From: BJHQ01 sp964654285
GTDB lineage: Bacteria; Planctomycetota; UBA11346
NCBI GenBank assembly: GCA_964654285.1
Contig: CAZZJC010000007.1
Location: 62,001 to 126,000, forward strand
Direction: 5' to 3'
Length of the DNA stretch: 64,000 nt
Part shown: positions 1-8,732 of the stretch, piece by piece
Layout of the letters: each line of letters opens with the position of its first letter
How positions within the stretch are numbered: the stretch's first letter is position 1
The notes under the pieces: generated by a model
What the model was told of the DNA's origin: nothing
What the model saw: only the letters and a program-made list of their open reading frames with translations
The model's database searches: none
Program-made: the position numbers and the translations under genes

Positions 1-267
1 GAGCGTGCAGTCTTCGAGCCGCCACGAACCGAGGGCCGAGCTGGCGGCGGTGATCGCGACCATCTCGGCGTGCGCGGTCGCATCCTGCAGGCGTTCGCAC
101 GCATTGCGCCCGCGTCCGATGACCCGGCCCGCATGCACGACCACCGCGCCGACCGGAACCTCGCCCTCGTCGGCGGCAAGCCGCGCCTCGGCCAGGGCCT
201 GGCGCATGAAGAAGGCGTCAGCCGACGACGGAGGCTCGGCCGGCCCGTTCGCGCGGTCGCAGATCAT
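1..267 (-). CDS. tadA: tRNA adenosine(34) deaminase TadA, N-terminal part (cut by window edge)
   Basis: TadA converts adenosine to inosine at the wobble position of tRNA-Arg(ACG). The 89 visible residues carry the family signature EVPVGAVVV (about residues 36-44) and the catalytic TAHAEM motif, with the zinc-binding His at 66 and the proton-shuttling Glu at 68, followed by SWRLEDCTL at the window edge. The PCxxC zinc-ligand pair and the rest of the deaminase fold lie beyond base 1. I chose the ATG at 267 because the extra 20 residues before the next Met match the usual N-terminal helix of TadA. The gene begins 16 bp after the stop of the STAS-domain gene on the same strand, so the two are probably cotranscribed. 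The family assignment is secure; only completeness is unknown. Confidence 0.93.
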   Translation of the reverse strand, partial: MICDRANGPAEPPSSADAFFMRQALAEARLAADEGEVPVGAVVVHAGRVIGRGRNACERLQDATAHAEMVAITAASSALGSWRLEDCTL

Positions 268-283
268 CGCGGAATCAGCTGGC

Positions 284-1183
284 TCAGGCGCGCTTGAGCA
301 GCGACAGCAGGTTGCCGCGCGAGGGCAGGGGCAGGTGCTTCACCTCGTCGCATATCGATTCCAGGGCCTTCAGCGCAGGGTCGTCCTTCTTGACCGCCAG
401 CGCGTTGCCATGGCTGACGATGCCGACCTGGAGCTTCTCCTGGTTGCCGACCAGGAAGAAGGTGACCGTCTCGCCGACCGTGACCGCATTGCGCTTGATG
501 ATCGCGGCGACCTCGTCGAGGGCGCGCTGGATCGCCGTCGCGACCTGCGGCTGGAGCTGGCAGCGCTCTCCCAGGGCGAGCGCGAGCGCGCCCACCGCAG
601 GCGCGAAGGCGAGATCGGCGGGCAGCTTGACCTCGACCAGGCGGACCTTGCTGATCTCGTAGAACTCCACCGTGCCGTCGCTGCCGACGTTGAAGTAGTC
701 GCCCGAACGCGGGTCTTTGAAGCGTCCCGCCTGGCTGACGTTCAGGCCCATGCCGGTGATCGGATGCTTGAACTGGAGGGGGAACTTCACCTCGGTGGCG
801 GGCTTGGCCTCGGCGGCCTTGGCCTTGCCGAAGCTGGCGACCGCGGCCTCGATGGTGTCGTGGGTCTCGAAGAGGTTGAGCAGCCCGAGCATCTCGAAGA
901 GGGCGATGACCTTGGCCGGGACGCCGACCAGCTTGATGTCGCCGCCCTTGTCGCGGAAGGTGTCGACGCACTTCACGATCGTCCCGAGGCCGGTCGAGTT
1001 GATGTACTTGACGTTGGTCAGCACCAGCATCGCGTTGCGCGTGCCCGACGAGAGGATGTCGGTGAGGCGCCCTTCGAAGGTCTGGTTCGTGCTGGCGTCG
1101 ATCGAGCCGGTGAGGAACACCGCCTTGGCGTCCTCGCCCGAGGGCAGGGTCACCGTCTTGATGTCGAAGTTCAGGACCGCCAT
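284..1183 (-). CDS. STAS-domain protein with a C-terminal degenerate HATPase-like region
   Basis: This is a 299-residue protein. Residues 1-115 form a STAS domain of the SpoIIAA/RsbV anti-sigma-antagonist type: the loop INSTGLG (61-67) holds the Ser63 position that is phosphorylated in that family. After a central segment (about 125-185), residues 195-275 have the helix-strand pattern of an RsbW/SpoIIAB-like GHKL ATPase, with ALDEVAAIIKRNA where the N-box helix would be and a short SHG in place of the DxG loop. The N-box Asn and the DxGxG residues are missing, so ATP binding looks unlikely. Family knowledge suggests a role in partner-switching regulation; joining antagonist and kinase-like folds in one chain is my inference. 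A divergent intergenic region (1184-1457) separates it from the next plus-strand gene, and tadA follows closely downstream. Confidence 0.75.
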   Translation of the reverse strand: MAVLNFDIKTVTLPSGEDAKAVFLTGSIDASTNQTFEGRLTDILSSGTRNAMLVLTNVKYINSTGLGTIVKCVDTFRDKGGDIKLVGVPAKVIALFEMLGLLNLFETHDTIEAAVASFGKAKAAEAKPATEVKFPLQFKHPITGMGLNVSQAGRFKDPRSGDYFNVGSDGTVEFYEISKVRLVEVKLPADLAFAPAVGALALALGERCQLQPQVATAIQRALDEVAAIIKRNAVTVGETVTFFLVGNQEKLQVGIVSHGNALAVKKDDPALKALESICDEVKHLPLPSRGNLLSLLKRA

Positions 1184-1457
1184 GGAAGCCTCGCTGGAGT
1201 CGGTTCGCCCGGTCGTGTCACCGGCCAGGGCATTGGGTCAGAGCATCGGGTCAGCGCATCAGGAATGCCCGGCAGCATTCCGCCGACCCCAGGGAACTCA
1301 ATCCCGGACGAGGCCGGGCTCATCCGAGTGTGATACGGAAATACAGTGCCGGGCAGGGATTGGCGGATTCACCCCAGCCTCGGGGCGGGCCGAGGGCAGA
1401 CTCGGTGGCAGGACAGCGCTCCAGCGCTAGCCTGACCTGCACCGTCACGGAGACGCC

Positions 1458-3335
1458 ATGGGCTTTCTCGACTTCCTCTTCAAGAAGAAACCGAAAGCCG
1501 ACGAGCCGGCCAAGGCCTCGTCCGACAGCGCTCCCCAGCGCAAGCACAGCCGCAAGGTGATCATCGCCGGCAAGCGCGACAGCGACCGCCTGCCGCCGGC
1601 GAAGCCGGCTGTCCCGCCCCCGGTGCCGGCCGCCAGCGCCACGGTCGCGACCATCCCGCCCCCGGCAAAACCGGATACCGGGTTCAGCCTCGCATCGAAG
1701 CAGCGACCACCCAGCGAGCGCCCCAAGAGCCGCGAACCGATCATCGCCAGCGCCCCGCCGGAGTTCACCGGCGACCTGTCGGCGGTGTCCAAGCCCAAGC
1801 AGTCCAACGGGGGGACGCGGACCGGCGACGCCGCGCTGCTCGAATTCCTCCGCCTGTCGGTGGATGGGAAACCCAGCCTGATCACCTACGAGCAGGAGGT
1901 CGAGATCAAGGCGCTGGCCGCGAGCGAGGACCTCCCGATCGATGTCGCCGCGGTGCGCATCGGGGCTCTCACCGAGGACCAGCTCGTCAACGCGCTCACC
2001 CAGAAGTGCTGGGTACCGCACCTCAAGGTCGACAAGTACGAGATCCGCAAGAAGGCGCTCGACACCATCGCGCGCGAGGACGCCAGCTTCTACGGCGTGT
2101 TCCCGGTCGATAAGCTGGGCAGCCTCCTGACCCTCGCGATGGTGAATCCGCTCGACACCGAGGCCATCCGCGTCCTGCAGGGCAAGACCGGTCTCGACAT
2201 CAAGACCGTGGTCGCGACCCGCAGCGAGATCCTGCAAGGCATCGACAAGTACTATGGCGGCAAGGTCCAGGCGAAGGAGAACAGCCTGTCCTTCGCCCAG
2301 GATGTCGAACCCACCAGCGTCACCTCGATGATGGCCAAGGTGACCCGCAGTTCGGGGCCGCATCAGGTCCGCACCCCGCTGCCCGCCCCCGCCATGCAAC
2401 GGGGTCAGACCGACATCGCGCCCGAATTCGCCCCGGAGATCCAGGATATCGATGACATCCTGGCCGGCGACGAGGTGATCGCCCCGGCGATCATCGAACC
2501 GATCGCCCTCAAGATCGAGGCCGAGCCTGAGCTGGTCGAGACCGCCGCCGAGCCGACCGGGCTGGAAAGCGCCCAGGTGCCCAAGGCCCCAGCGGCTGCC
2601 GCCCCCGAGGCCCCGCTTGAGATCGAGGTTCCCGAACCCGTCATCGCACCACCGCGCCCGGCCTTCCGCATTCCCCCCACCCCCGCCCCGGTGCAGGTCG
2701 AGCAGATCTCGCTCGAAGAAACGGCGGCGATCATCCCGCCCCCGCCGGTGCCCAAGCCGAGCAAGACCGGCGAATTCGAGTTCTCGCTCGAAGACGCAGC
2801 CGCCAACGCCGGCAGCGGCGCCCTGGAACGCACGCCATCGCATTCCTCGATCGCTCCCGAGTTCGACGGCCCTGCCACGCCGGCCACGGCCCCGAAGGCT
2901 CCGGCCAAACCAGCCCCGGCCCTGGTGGAAGCCCAACCCGCGCCCGTCCCGCCGGTGCAGACCGCCCCGGTCCAGCCGGCGGCGCCGATGGCACCAGCCG
3001 CACCCAAGGCTGTGGTCGCTGCCGCACCAGTGGCGCCGGCCGCCCCGGCGCGGCACCCGCTGCCTGCGTCGGGACCGGCCCCCGCCACCGCCCGTCCAGC
3101 CACGGCGTCGTTCACCAGCCAGTCGACCCCGGCCTCGGCCCAGCCCGCCGGCGTCAACCTGGTGCCGGTGACCGAGGACGAGTTCCAGCACGCGATCAGC
3201 CACGGGAAATCCCACATGTTCGACAAGTGGGTCGGCCTGCAGACGCGCAACCGCATCATCAACGCGGTCGTGCTCGACCCCGAGATCGACAAGCTGCTTG
3301 CGCCCGCTTTCACGGAACCGCGCAAAGTCGCCTGA
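1458..3335 (+). CDS. Orphan GspE/MshE N-terminal domain protein with long Pro/Ala-rich linker
   Basis: This is a 625-residue protein with a basic, Lys-rich N-terminus (KKKPK near residue 10), a low-complexity segment, and one recognisable domain at about 125-270. That domain has the arrangement of the N-terminal domain of type II secretion/type IV pilus ATPases (GspII_E_N/MshEN): RIGALTEDQLVNAL, then the conserved ALDTIARE...YGVFPV and LTLAMVNPLDTEAI segments. No P-loop or AAA ATPase domain follows; instead there are about 270 residues rich in Pro and Ala, then a short ordered C-terminus (about 570-625). In GspE/PilB/MshE this domain docks onto the assembly platform and in some proteins binds c-di-GMP, so an adaptor role is possible but inferred. 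The ATG at 1458 has a GGAG element just upstream. It is probably cytoplasmic, since no signal peptide is visible. Confidence 0.7.
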   Translation: MGFLDFLFKKKPKADEPAKASSDSAPQRKHSRKVIIAGKRDSDRLPPAKPAVPPPVPAASATVATIPPPAKPDTGFSLASKQRPPSERPKSREPIIASAPPEFTGDLSAVSKPKQSNGGTRTGDAALLEFLRLSVDGKPSLITYEQEVEIKALAASEDLPIDVAAVRIGALTEDQLVNALTQKCWVPHLKVDKYEIRKKALDTIAREDASFYGVFPVDKLGSLLTLAMVNPLDTEAIRVLQGKTGLDIKTVVATRSEILQGIDKYYGGKVQAKENSLSFAQDVEPTSVTSMMAKVTRSSGPHQVRTPLPAPAMQRGQTDIAPEFAPEIQDIDDILAGDEVIAPAIIEPIALKIEAEPELVETAAEPTGLESAQVPKAPAAAAPEAPLEIEVPEPVIAPPRPAFRIPPTPAPVQVEQISLEETAAIIPPPPVPKPSKTGEFEFSLEDAAANAGSGALERTPSHSSIAPEFDGPATPATAPKAPAKPAPALVEAQPAPVPPVQTAPVQPAAPMAPAAPKAVVAAAPVAPAAPARHPLPASGPAPATARPATASFTSQSTPASAQPAGVNLVPVTEDEFQHAISHGKSHMFDKWVGLQTRNRIINAVVLDPEIDKLLAPAFTEPRKVA

Positions 3336-3395
3336 GTCCTGGCCCAGCCCGGTCTCGACGACGGCTTCCGTCGCCAGCCGCCGTCCTAGCATGCG

Positions 3396-4556
3396 GTGAC
3401 CATGCCCGGCGGATCCCCACTCGGTTTCCAACTTCTCGCCCAGAGCGGCAACGTGCCTGGCGCCACCGCCCGGCGTGGCCGCTTCACCACCGCGCATGGC
3501 ACCGTCGAGACCCCGGCGTTCATGCCGGTCGGCACCCAGGCGGCGGTGAAATGCGTCATGCCCGGCCAGGTTGCGGACACCGGTGCCGAGGTCGTGCTCG
3601 CCAACACGTATCACCTCGGTACCGACGAACGCGTGCAGCTCGTCGAGCGCCACGGCGGTCTGCACCAGCTCATGCGCTGGGATCGCACCATCCTCACCGA
3701 TTCGGGCGGATTCCAGGTATTCAGCCTGCCCGACCGCCAGATCAGCGAGGAAGGCGTGCGTTTCCGCTTCACCGACGCCGAGGGCGGCGAACCGGTGATG
3801 CTCTCGCCCGAGTCCTCGATGGACATCCAGCGTCGACTCGGGGCCGACATCGTCATGGCCTTCGACGAATGCGTCGACCACCGCGCCGAACCCGCCTACG
3901 TCGCCGCCTCGGTCGAGCGCACCCATCGCTGGCTGGCGCGCTGCATCGCGGTGCCGCTGCAGCCGCACCAGCGCCTGTTCGGCATCATCCAGGGCGGCAT
4001 GGATCTGAACCTGCGTTCACGCGCCGTGCGGCAGCTGGCCGATCTCGACCTGCCCGGCTACGCCATCGGCGGGGTCTCGGTGGGCGAAGGCCACGCGGCG
4101 ATGATCCGCATCGTGCGCCACACCGCCCCGCTGATGCCCGCCGACCGGCCGCGCTACCTGATGGGCGTCGGCCTGCCCGAGGACCTCGTCGCCTCGGTCG
4201 GCGCCGGCATGGACATGCACGACTGCGTGATCCCGACCCGCTATGCGCGCGAAGGCACCGCCTTCACCTGGACCGGCAAGATGCGGCTGAAGGACAAGAA
4301 GTTCCGCAAGGACCGCTACGCCATCGACACCACCTGCCGCTGCGCCGCCTGCGCCGGTGGCTTCAGCCGCGCCTACCTGCGCCACCTCTTCTTCGCCGGC
4401 GAGACCCTGGCCGAGACCCTGGTCAGCATCCACAACCTGCACTTCTACCAGGATCTCATGCGCGCCATGCGCGCCGCCATCGAGGCCGACCGCTTCGCGG
4501 CGTGGACGGCGGAGTTCACCGCCCGCTATGGCGGGAAGGATGATGGCGGGGCGTGA
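3396..4556 (+). CDS. tgt: Queuine/preQ1 tRNA-guanine transglycosylase
   Basis: Tgt exchanges guanine-34 of GUN-anticodon tRNAs for preQ1 in queuosine synthesis. The 386-residue length is normal. The substrate-binding Asp lies in TDSGGFQVFS (D102), GIIQGG is at 196-201, and the catalytic Asp in MHDCVIPTR is D276. The C-terminal zinc site reads CRCAAC (C314, C316, C319) with His346 further on. The residue before the nucleophile is His, where the usual motif is F-D-C. The GTG at 3396 and the ATG at 3402 are both possible starts, two codons apart. The next small gene starts at 4553 and overlaps the tgt stop, and rlmH follows, so the three genes probably form one RNA-modification-centred transcript. 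The identification is secure. Confidence 0.97.
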   Translation: MTMPGGSPLGFQLLAQSGNVPGATARRGRFTTAHGTVETPAFMPVGTQAAVKCVMPGQVADTGAEVVLANTYHLGTDERVQLVERHGGLHQLMRWDRTILTDSGGFQVFSLPDRQISEEGVRFRFTDAEGGEPVMLSPESSMDIQRRLGADIVMAFDECVDHRAEPAYVAASVERTHRWLARCIAVPLQPHQRLFGIIQGGMDLNLRSRAVRQLADLDLPGYAIGGVSVGEGHAAMIRIVRHTAPLMPADRPRYLMGVGLPEDLVASVGAGMDMHDCVIPTRYAREGTAFTWTGKMRLKDKKFRKDRYAIDTTCRCAACAGGFSRAYLRHLFFAGETLAETLVSIHNLHFYQDLMRAMRAAIEADRFAAWTAEFTARYGGKDDGGA

Positions 4557-4885
4557 ACGTGCGGTGGATCGGGTTGGCGATCTTGTGTCTGACCGCTGCC
4601 CTGGTCGGCGTGTGGCAGTTTGATCGACCGCGGGTGCCTCCGGAATGGCGAACCCTCATCGGGAAGAGCAAAACTGACCTCCTCATTTTGCCAGGCGCCA
4701 TCGACGCGACTGAAATGGAGATTCGAAGCGTAGTTCTGCTCAGGAAGCATAATGGATTGATCCGGCATGGCGGCATTGGCCTTTACGCGACAATAGAAAA
4801 CGAACGTGTTTGTCGGATAACAGCGCAATATGTTGATCGATTTGTCGGACTCTTGTCTTACCCCGTGGATCTCTCTCAGCGATGA
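4553..4885 (+). CDS. Small membrane-anchored protein of unknown function
   Basis: This 110-residue reading frame starts with GTG overlapping the tgt stop and ends overlapping the rlmH start (ATG 4882). It is thus translationally linked on both sides, which is the main argument that it is real. Residues 4-20 (WIGLAILCLTAALVGVW) form one hydrophobic segment, an uncleaved anchor or a signal peptide. The remainder is a short soluble domain with no motif I recognise. Its G+C content is visibly lower than that of tgt and rlmH. I do not recognise the family; a periplasm-facing accessory or an acquired gene are both possible. Confidence 0.55.
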   Translation: MNVRWIGLAILCLTAALVGVWQFDRPRVPPEWRTLIGKSKTDLLILPGAIDATEMEIRSVVLLRKHNGLIRHGGIGLYATIENERVCRITAQYVDRFVGLLSYPVDLSQR

Positions 4886-5304
4886 GGATTGCCGTCATCC
4901 AGACCGGCCGCCTGCGCGATCGTCAGATCCTCGATCTGCGCGACGAATACGTGAAGCGCTTCGCCCGTTTCGGAAAACTGGCCATCAGCGACCGCGAACC
5001 CAAGGGCGATGCGCTCCTGTGGCCGACCTCGGCGCGCTGGAAGGTTGCGCTCGATGAACGCGGCGACACCTGCCGCAGCGAGGATTTCGCGAAGAGGCTG
5101 CAAAAATGGACGATGGTCCATGGCGAAGTCGCCTTCCTGGTCGGTGACGCCCACGGTCACCACGCGCCCAGCCTCGCCGCCGCCGACGTCCGGTTCAGCC
5201 TGTCACCGCTGACATTGCCGCACCAGCTTGCGCACCTGCTGCTCATCGAACAACTCTACCGCGCCGCGACGATCCTCGCCGGCACCGGCTACCACCACGA
5301 CTGA
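4882..5304 (+). CDS. rlmH: 23S rRNA (pseudouridine1915-N3)-methyltransferase RlmH
   Basis: RlmH is a SPOUT-class methyltransferase that modifies pseudouridine-1915 in helix 69 of 23S rRNA. The 140-residue chain is slightly short for the family (about 155). The C-terminal trefoil-knot segment is clear: FLVGDAHGH (about 105-113), LSPLTLPHQLAHLLLIEQLYRA and the terminal GTGYHHD. The variable region before the knot is shortened. The ATG overlaps the end of the preceding small gene. The last 29 bases of the gene plus the following three are repeated exactly at 5510-5541, beyond a hairpin element, as described separately. Confidence 0.93.
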   Translation: MRIAVIQTGRLRDRQILDLRDEYVKRFARFGKLAISDREPKGDALLWPTSARWKVALDERGDTCRSEDFAKRLQKWTMVHGEVAFLVGDAHGHHAPSLAAADVRFSLSPLTLPHQLAHLLLIEQLYRAATILAGTGYHHD

Positions 5305-5305
5305 T
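5274..5305. repeat. 32-bp direct repeat, copy 1 (end of rlmH)
   Basis: This 32-bp sequence covers the last codons and stop of rlmH. An identical copy lies at 5510-5541, and the two bracket the 204-bp hairpin element exactly. The repeat begins CCTCGCCGGCACC and ends CACGACTGAT. Confidence 0.95.
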
Positions 5306-5509
5306 CCTGTAGCGCCGGCTTCAGCCGGCACGGACGGCGGGCTTCAGCCCGCCGAGGGTCGGCGAGTCAAGTCAAGACTCCGGGAATCATGGTGGAATCC
5401 ATCCGGGAAGTCTGTCGCGCCCGGACATCAGGGAAAAGCGGCGTTGCCTCAGCGGGCGGCTGAAGCCGCCCGTCCGTGCCGGCTGAAGCCGGCGCTACTG
5501 AAGGCCCTG
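5306..5509. repeat. REP-like palindromic element between 32-bp direct repeats
   Basis: The 204-bp element has two inverted 45-bp arms, 5309-5353 and 5454-5498. Each arm holds two hairpins with TTCA/TGAA loops: a GCCGGC stem and a GGCGGG/CCCGCC stem. Between the arms the second stem changes from GGCGGG..CCCGCC to GGGCGG..CCGCCC, so both sides change together and pairing is kept. The 100-bp centre shows no gene. The arms match the insert in sufD at 7712-7797. No T-run follows, so this is not a classical terminator, although the hairpins could lie in rlmH or sufS mRNA ends. Confidence 0.85.
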
Positions 5510-5541
5510 CCTCGCCGGCACCGGCTACCACCACGACTGAT
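5510..5541. repeat. 32-bp direct repeat, copy 2
   Basis: This is a perfect copy of 5274-5305 (the rlmH 3' end) on the far side of the hairpin element. It is not attached to any reading frame of rlmH. It could be a long target-site duplication or a product of recombination at the rlmH end. Confidence 0.95.
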
Positions 5542-5578
5542 GCACTACCGACCATTCGAGCATTCCAGCATGAAGACC

Positions 5579-6796
5579 TCACCCAAATAGTTTCGCCACC
5601 GTCTGCAGTCCCGCCGTCAACCGATCGATATCCTCGCGCGTTGAATACACCCCCAGGCTGGCGCGTGCGGTCGCAGGAATGCCGAAGCGGGTCATCACCG
5701 GCTGGGCGCAGTGGTGGCCGGCGCGGATGGCGACGTTTTCCATGTCGAGCACGGCGGCGATGTCGGCGGGGTGCGCGCCCGGCATGGTGAACGACAGCAC
5801 GGTGCAGCGATCGGCCGCGGTGCCGATGCGCTTGAGGCCCGGTACGGTGGCGAGCTGGGATTCGGCGTAGGCGTAGAGTTCGCGTTCGGCGGCTTCGACC
5901 GCGTCCCAACCGAGCGCGCCCAGCCAGTCGCAGGCGGCGGCGAGGCCGATCGCCTCGGCGATGGGCGGGGTGCCGGCTTCGAAGCGGGCGGGAGGACGGG
6001 CGAAGGTGGTGCCAGCGAACGAGACCTTCTCGATCATCTCGCCACCGCCGCGCCAGGGCGGCATCGACTCCAGCACGTCGGTTTTTCCGTACAGCACTCC
6101 GATGCCGGTCGGGCCGTAGACCTTGTGGCCGGCGAAGACCAGGAAATCGCAGTCGAGCTGGCGCACATCGAGTTTCCGGTGCGGCGCCGACTGCGCCGCG
6201 TCGATCAGCACCTTCGCCCCCACGGCGTGCGCCTTGCGGATGAGTTCCGCGATCGGATTCACCGTGCCGAGCGAATTCGCCACGTGGGTGAGGCCGACCA
6301 GCTTGACCCGTCCGTCGAGCAGGCGGTCGAAGGCTTCCAGGTCCAGGCTGCCGTCGTCGAGGATCGGGCAGTGGACGAGTTCGGCCCCGGTGATCGCACT
6401 GGTGATCTGCCAGGGGACGATCATCGCATGGTGTTCCATGCCGGTGACCAGGACGCGATCACCCGCTTTCAGGTGGCTCCGGCCCCACGCCCAGGCGACC
6501 AGATTCACCGCGTCAGTGCAGCCACCGGTGAAGACGATCTGCTCGCGGTTGGCGTTGAGGAAGCGCGCCACCGAGGTGCGGGCGTCCTCATACCGCTTGG
6601 TCGAGATCACCGAGCGCCGGTAGAGGCCGCGATGCACGGTGCCGTATTCGGCGCGCAGGAAATGGTCGAGCGCATCCAGCACCGCGCGCGGCTTCTGCGC
6701 CGTCGCGGCGGAATCGAGGTAGGCGAACGGCTTGCCCTTCACCGGGTCGTCCAGGCCGGGGAACTGGGCGCGGATGGCGGCGAGGTCGAGGGTCAT
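5579..6796 (-). CDS. sufS: SufS cysteine desulfurase
   Basis: SufS is a PLP enzyme that removes sulfur from L-cysteine as a persulfide for Fe-S cluster assembly. The 405-residue chain has the PLP lysine in FAGHKVYGP (K225), the group II signature LIDAAQSAPH (197-206), and the persulfide-bearing cysteine in RAGHHCAQP (C363). These positions almost coincide with those of E. coli SufS (226 and 364). It is the last gene of the minus-strand suf operon; its ATG overlaps the sufD stop by 4 bp. No sufE or sufU lies beside it, so the sulfur acceptor is either the NifU/IscU-like first gene of the operon or is encoded elsewhere. Confidence 0.96.
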   Translation of the reverse strand: MTLDLAAIRAQFPGLDDPVKGKPFAYLDSAATAQKPRAVLDALDHFLRAEYGTVHRGLYRRSVISTKRYEDARTSVARFLNANREQIVFTGGCTDAVNLVAWAWGRSHLKAGDRVLVTGMEHHAMIVPWQITSAITGAELVHCPILDDGSLDLEAFDRLLDGRVKLVGLTHVANSLGTVNPIAELIRKAHAVGAKVLIDAAQSAPHRKLDVRQLDCDFLVFAGHKVYGPTGIGVLYGKTDVLESMPPWRGGGEMIEKVSFAGTTFARPPARFEAGTPPIAEAIGLAAACDWLGALGWDAVEAAERELYAYAESQLATVPGLKRIGTAADRCTVLSFTMPGAHPADIAAVLDMENVAIRAGHHCAQPVMTRFGIPATARASLGVYSTREDIDRLTAGLQTVAKLFG

Positions 6797-7925
6797 GGGG
6801 GGGATCCCGCCGCAGGAGTGCCGATCCGGTCGAGGATTTCAGCGACGAAGGCGCCGACCAGCAGGCCGCGCGCCGCACCGGGATCGAGGCCGCGGCAACG
6901 CAGGTAGCCAAGCTCCTCGGCGTCGAGCTGGCCGATGGTCGCGCCGTGCGCCGCCTTCACGTCGTCGGCGCGGATGTCGAGCTGCGGCCGGGTGTCGGCC
7001 CGCGCCTCGGCCGACAGCAGCAGGTTGCGATTCTGCAGATCGGCGTCAGTGCCGTCCGCGCCGGGCAGCACCTGGATCAGCGCGTCGCACGAGGCGGCGG
7101 CGCGATCGGAGAGCACCGCACGGATCGCCTGCCGGCTGCGGGTGTTGGCGGCGCGATGGATCACCCGGGTCAGCCGATGCGCCTGACGTTTGCCGGCGAC
7201 CAGGTCGATGGAAGCCAAGTCGACCTCGGCGCCAGGTCCGACCAGATCGATCTCGGTCCGGCTGCGCAGCAGTACGCCGCCGGTGGAATAACTGAGAATT
7301 TCCAGCCGGGCGTCCTGCTCCAGTCGGGCGGTGAGGGTGGATAGCCGGACCTGGGCGTCGCCGGTCCCGGGTTCCCGCAGGCGCACCGACGCGCCACGAC
7401 CGAGTTCCAGGGCGAGCCACGACGATGAGCGCGATGCTGCCGTACCGTGGTGTTCCCAATCAAGGACAAGAGTGGCCCCGGGTGCGACCACCAGGCGCAG
7501 ATGCCAGCCGCTGAGGCCGCCCGTCGCATGGCTGTGCAGGGTCAGGTGCTGGTCGCCGGCCGGGATGGCGAGACCGACGGCGTCACCCGGATCGGCCAGC
7601 GCCCACAGTTGGCTGACATCGGTCAACGTCTCGATCCCCGGATTGCCAGCGTCCATCTGACGACAGGTCGGCAATGTTCGGAATCGGCCATCAACGACGA
7701 GCAGGTCCTTCGTAGCGCCGGCTGCAGCCGGCTGGGAAGGGTCGGCACAATCGGCGGGCTGAAGCCCGCCGTCCGTGCCGGCGGAAGCCGGCGCTACTTG
7801 GGTCAACGGCGTGCAGTCGACGTAGCGCCAGTCCTCCAGCGCCCGTGTCGGCAGGCCAAGTTGCTGTGCGCGCGCGGCGGCGCGAGCCTTCAGGTCGGCG
7901 TTGGCGCCGGCATCGACCGGCAGGC

Positions 7926-7929
<4 letters not shown>
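6793..7929 (-). CDS. sufD: SufD Fe-S assembly scaffold subunit
   Basis: SufD partners SufB and SufC in the SufBC2D complex. The 378-residue chain keeps the N-terminal LEDWRYVDCTPL motif (31-42), which is characteristic of SufD, the long beta-helix core, and the C-terminal segment around HGATIGQLDAEELGYLRCRG. The unusual feature is residues 45-73, encoded by a copy of the hairpin element described at 5306-5509. They add an Ala/Pro/Gly-rich stretch (APASAGTDGGLQPAD...) exactly where the N-terminal helices pass into the core, and the frame is kept. The gene overlaps sufC upstream and sufS downstream by 4 bp each, so translation is coupled. Confidence 0.93.
7712..7797. repeat. Hairpin element copy embedded in frame in sufD
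   Basis: This is an 86-bp copy of the element seen at 5306-5509. 7753-7797 matches one 45-bp arm with only one or two changes, and 7712-7731 forms the opposite GCCGGC hairpin. Compared with the intergenic copy, the centre is nearly gone. It is read through as residues 45-73 of SufD without a stop or frameshift. Confidence 0.9.
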
Positions 7930-8702
<773 letters not shown>

Positions 8703-8732
8703 GGTTTTCCGTGTGTTTTCCCCGGTTTCAGC

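Noticed and set aside
1184..1457. Possible small RNA or tRNA in the divergent gap before the GspE-N-domain gene
   Set aside because: No cloverleaf-like folding or conserved tRNA arms seen; only a short near-repeat (GGGTCAG at about 1233 and 1249).
1320..3968. 882-codon minus-strand open frame opposite the GspE-N-domain gene and tgt
   Set aside because: It spans two genuine plus-strand genes and has repetitive Gly/Arg composition typical of antisense GC-rich frames.
5306..5509. Hairpins as a rho-independent terminator between rlmH and sufS
   Set aside because: No T-run follows either hairpin arm, and the same hairpins occur inside sufD.
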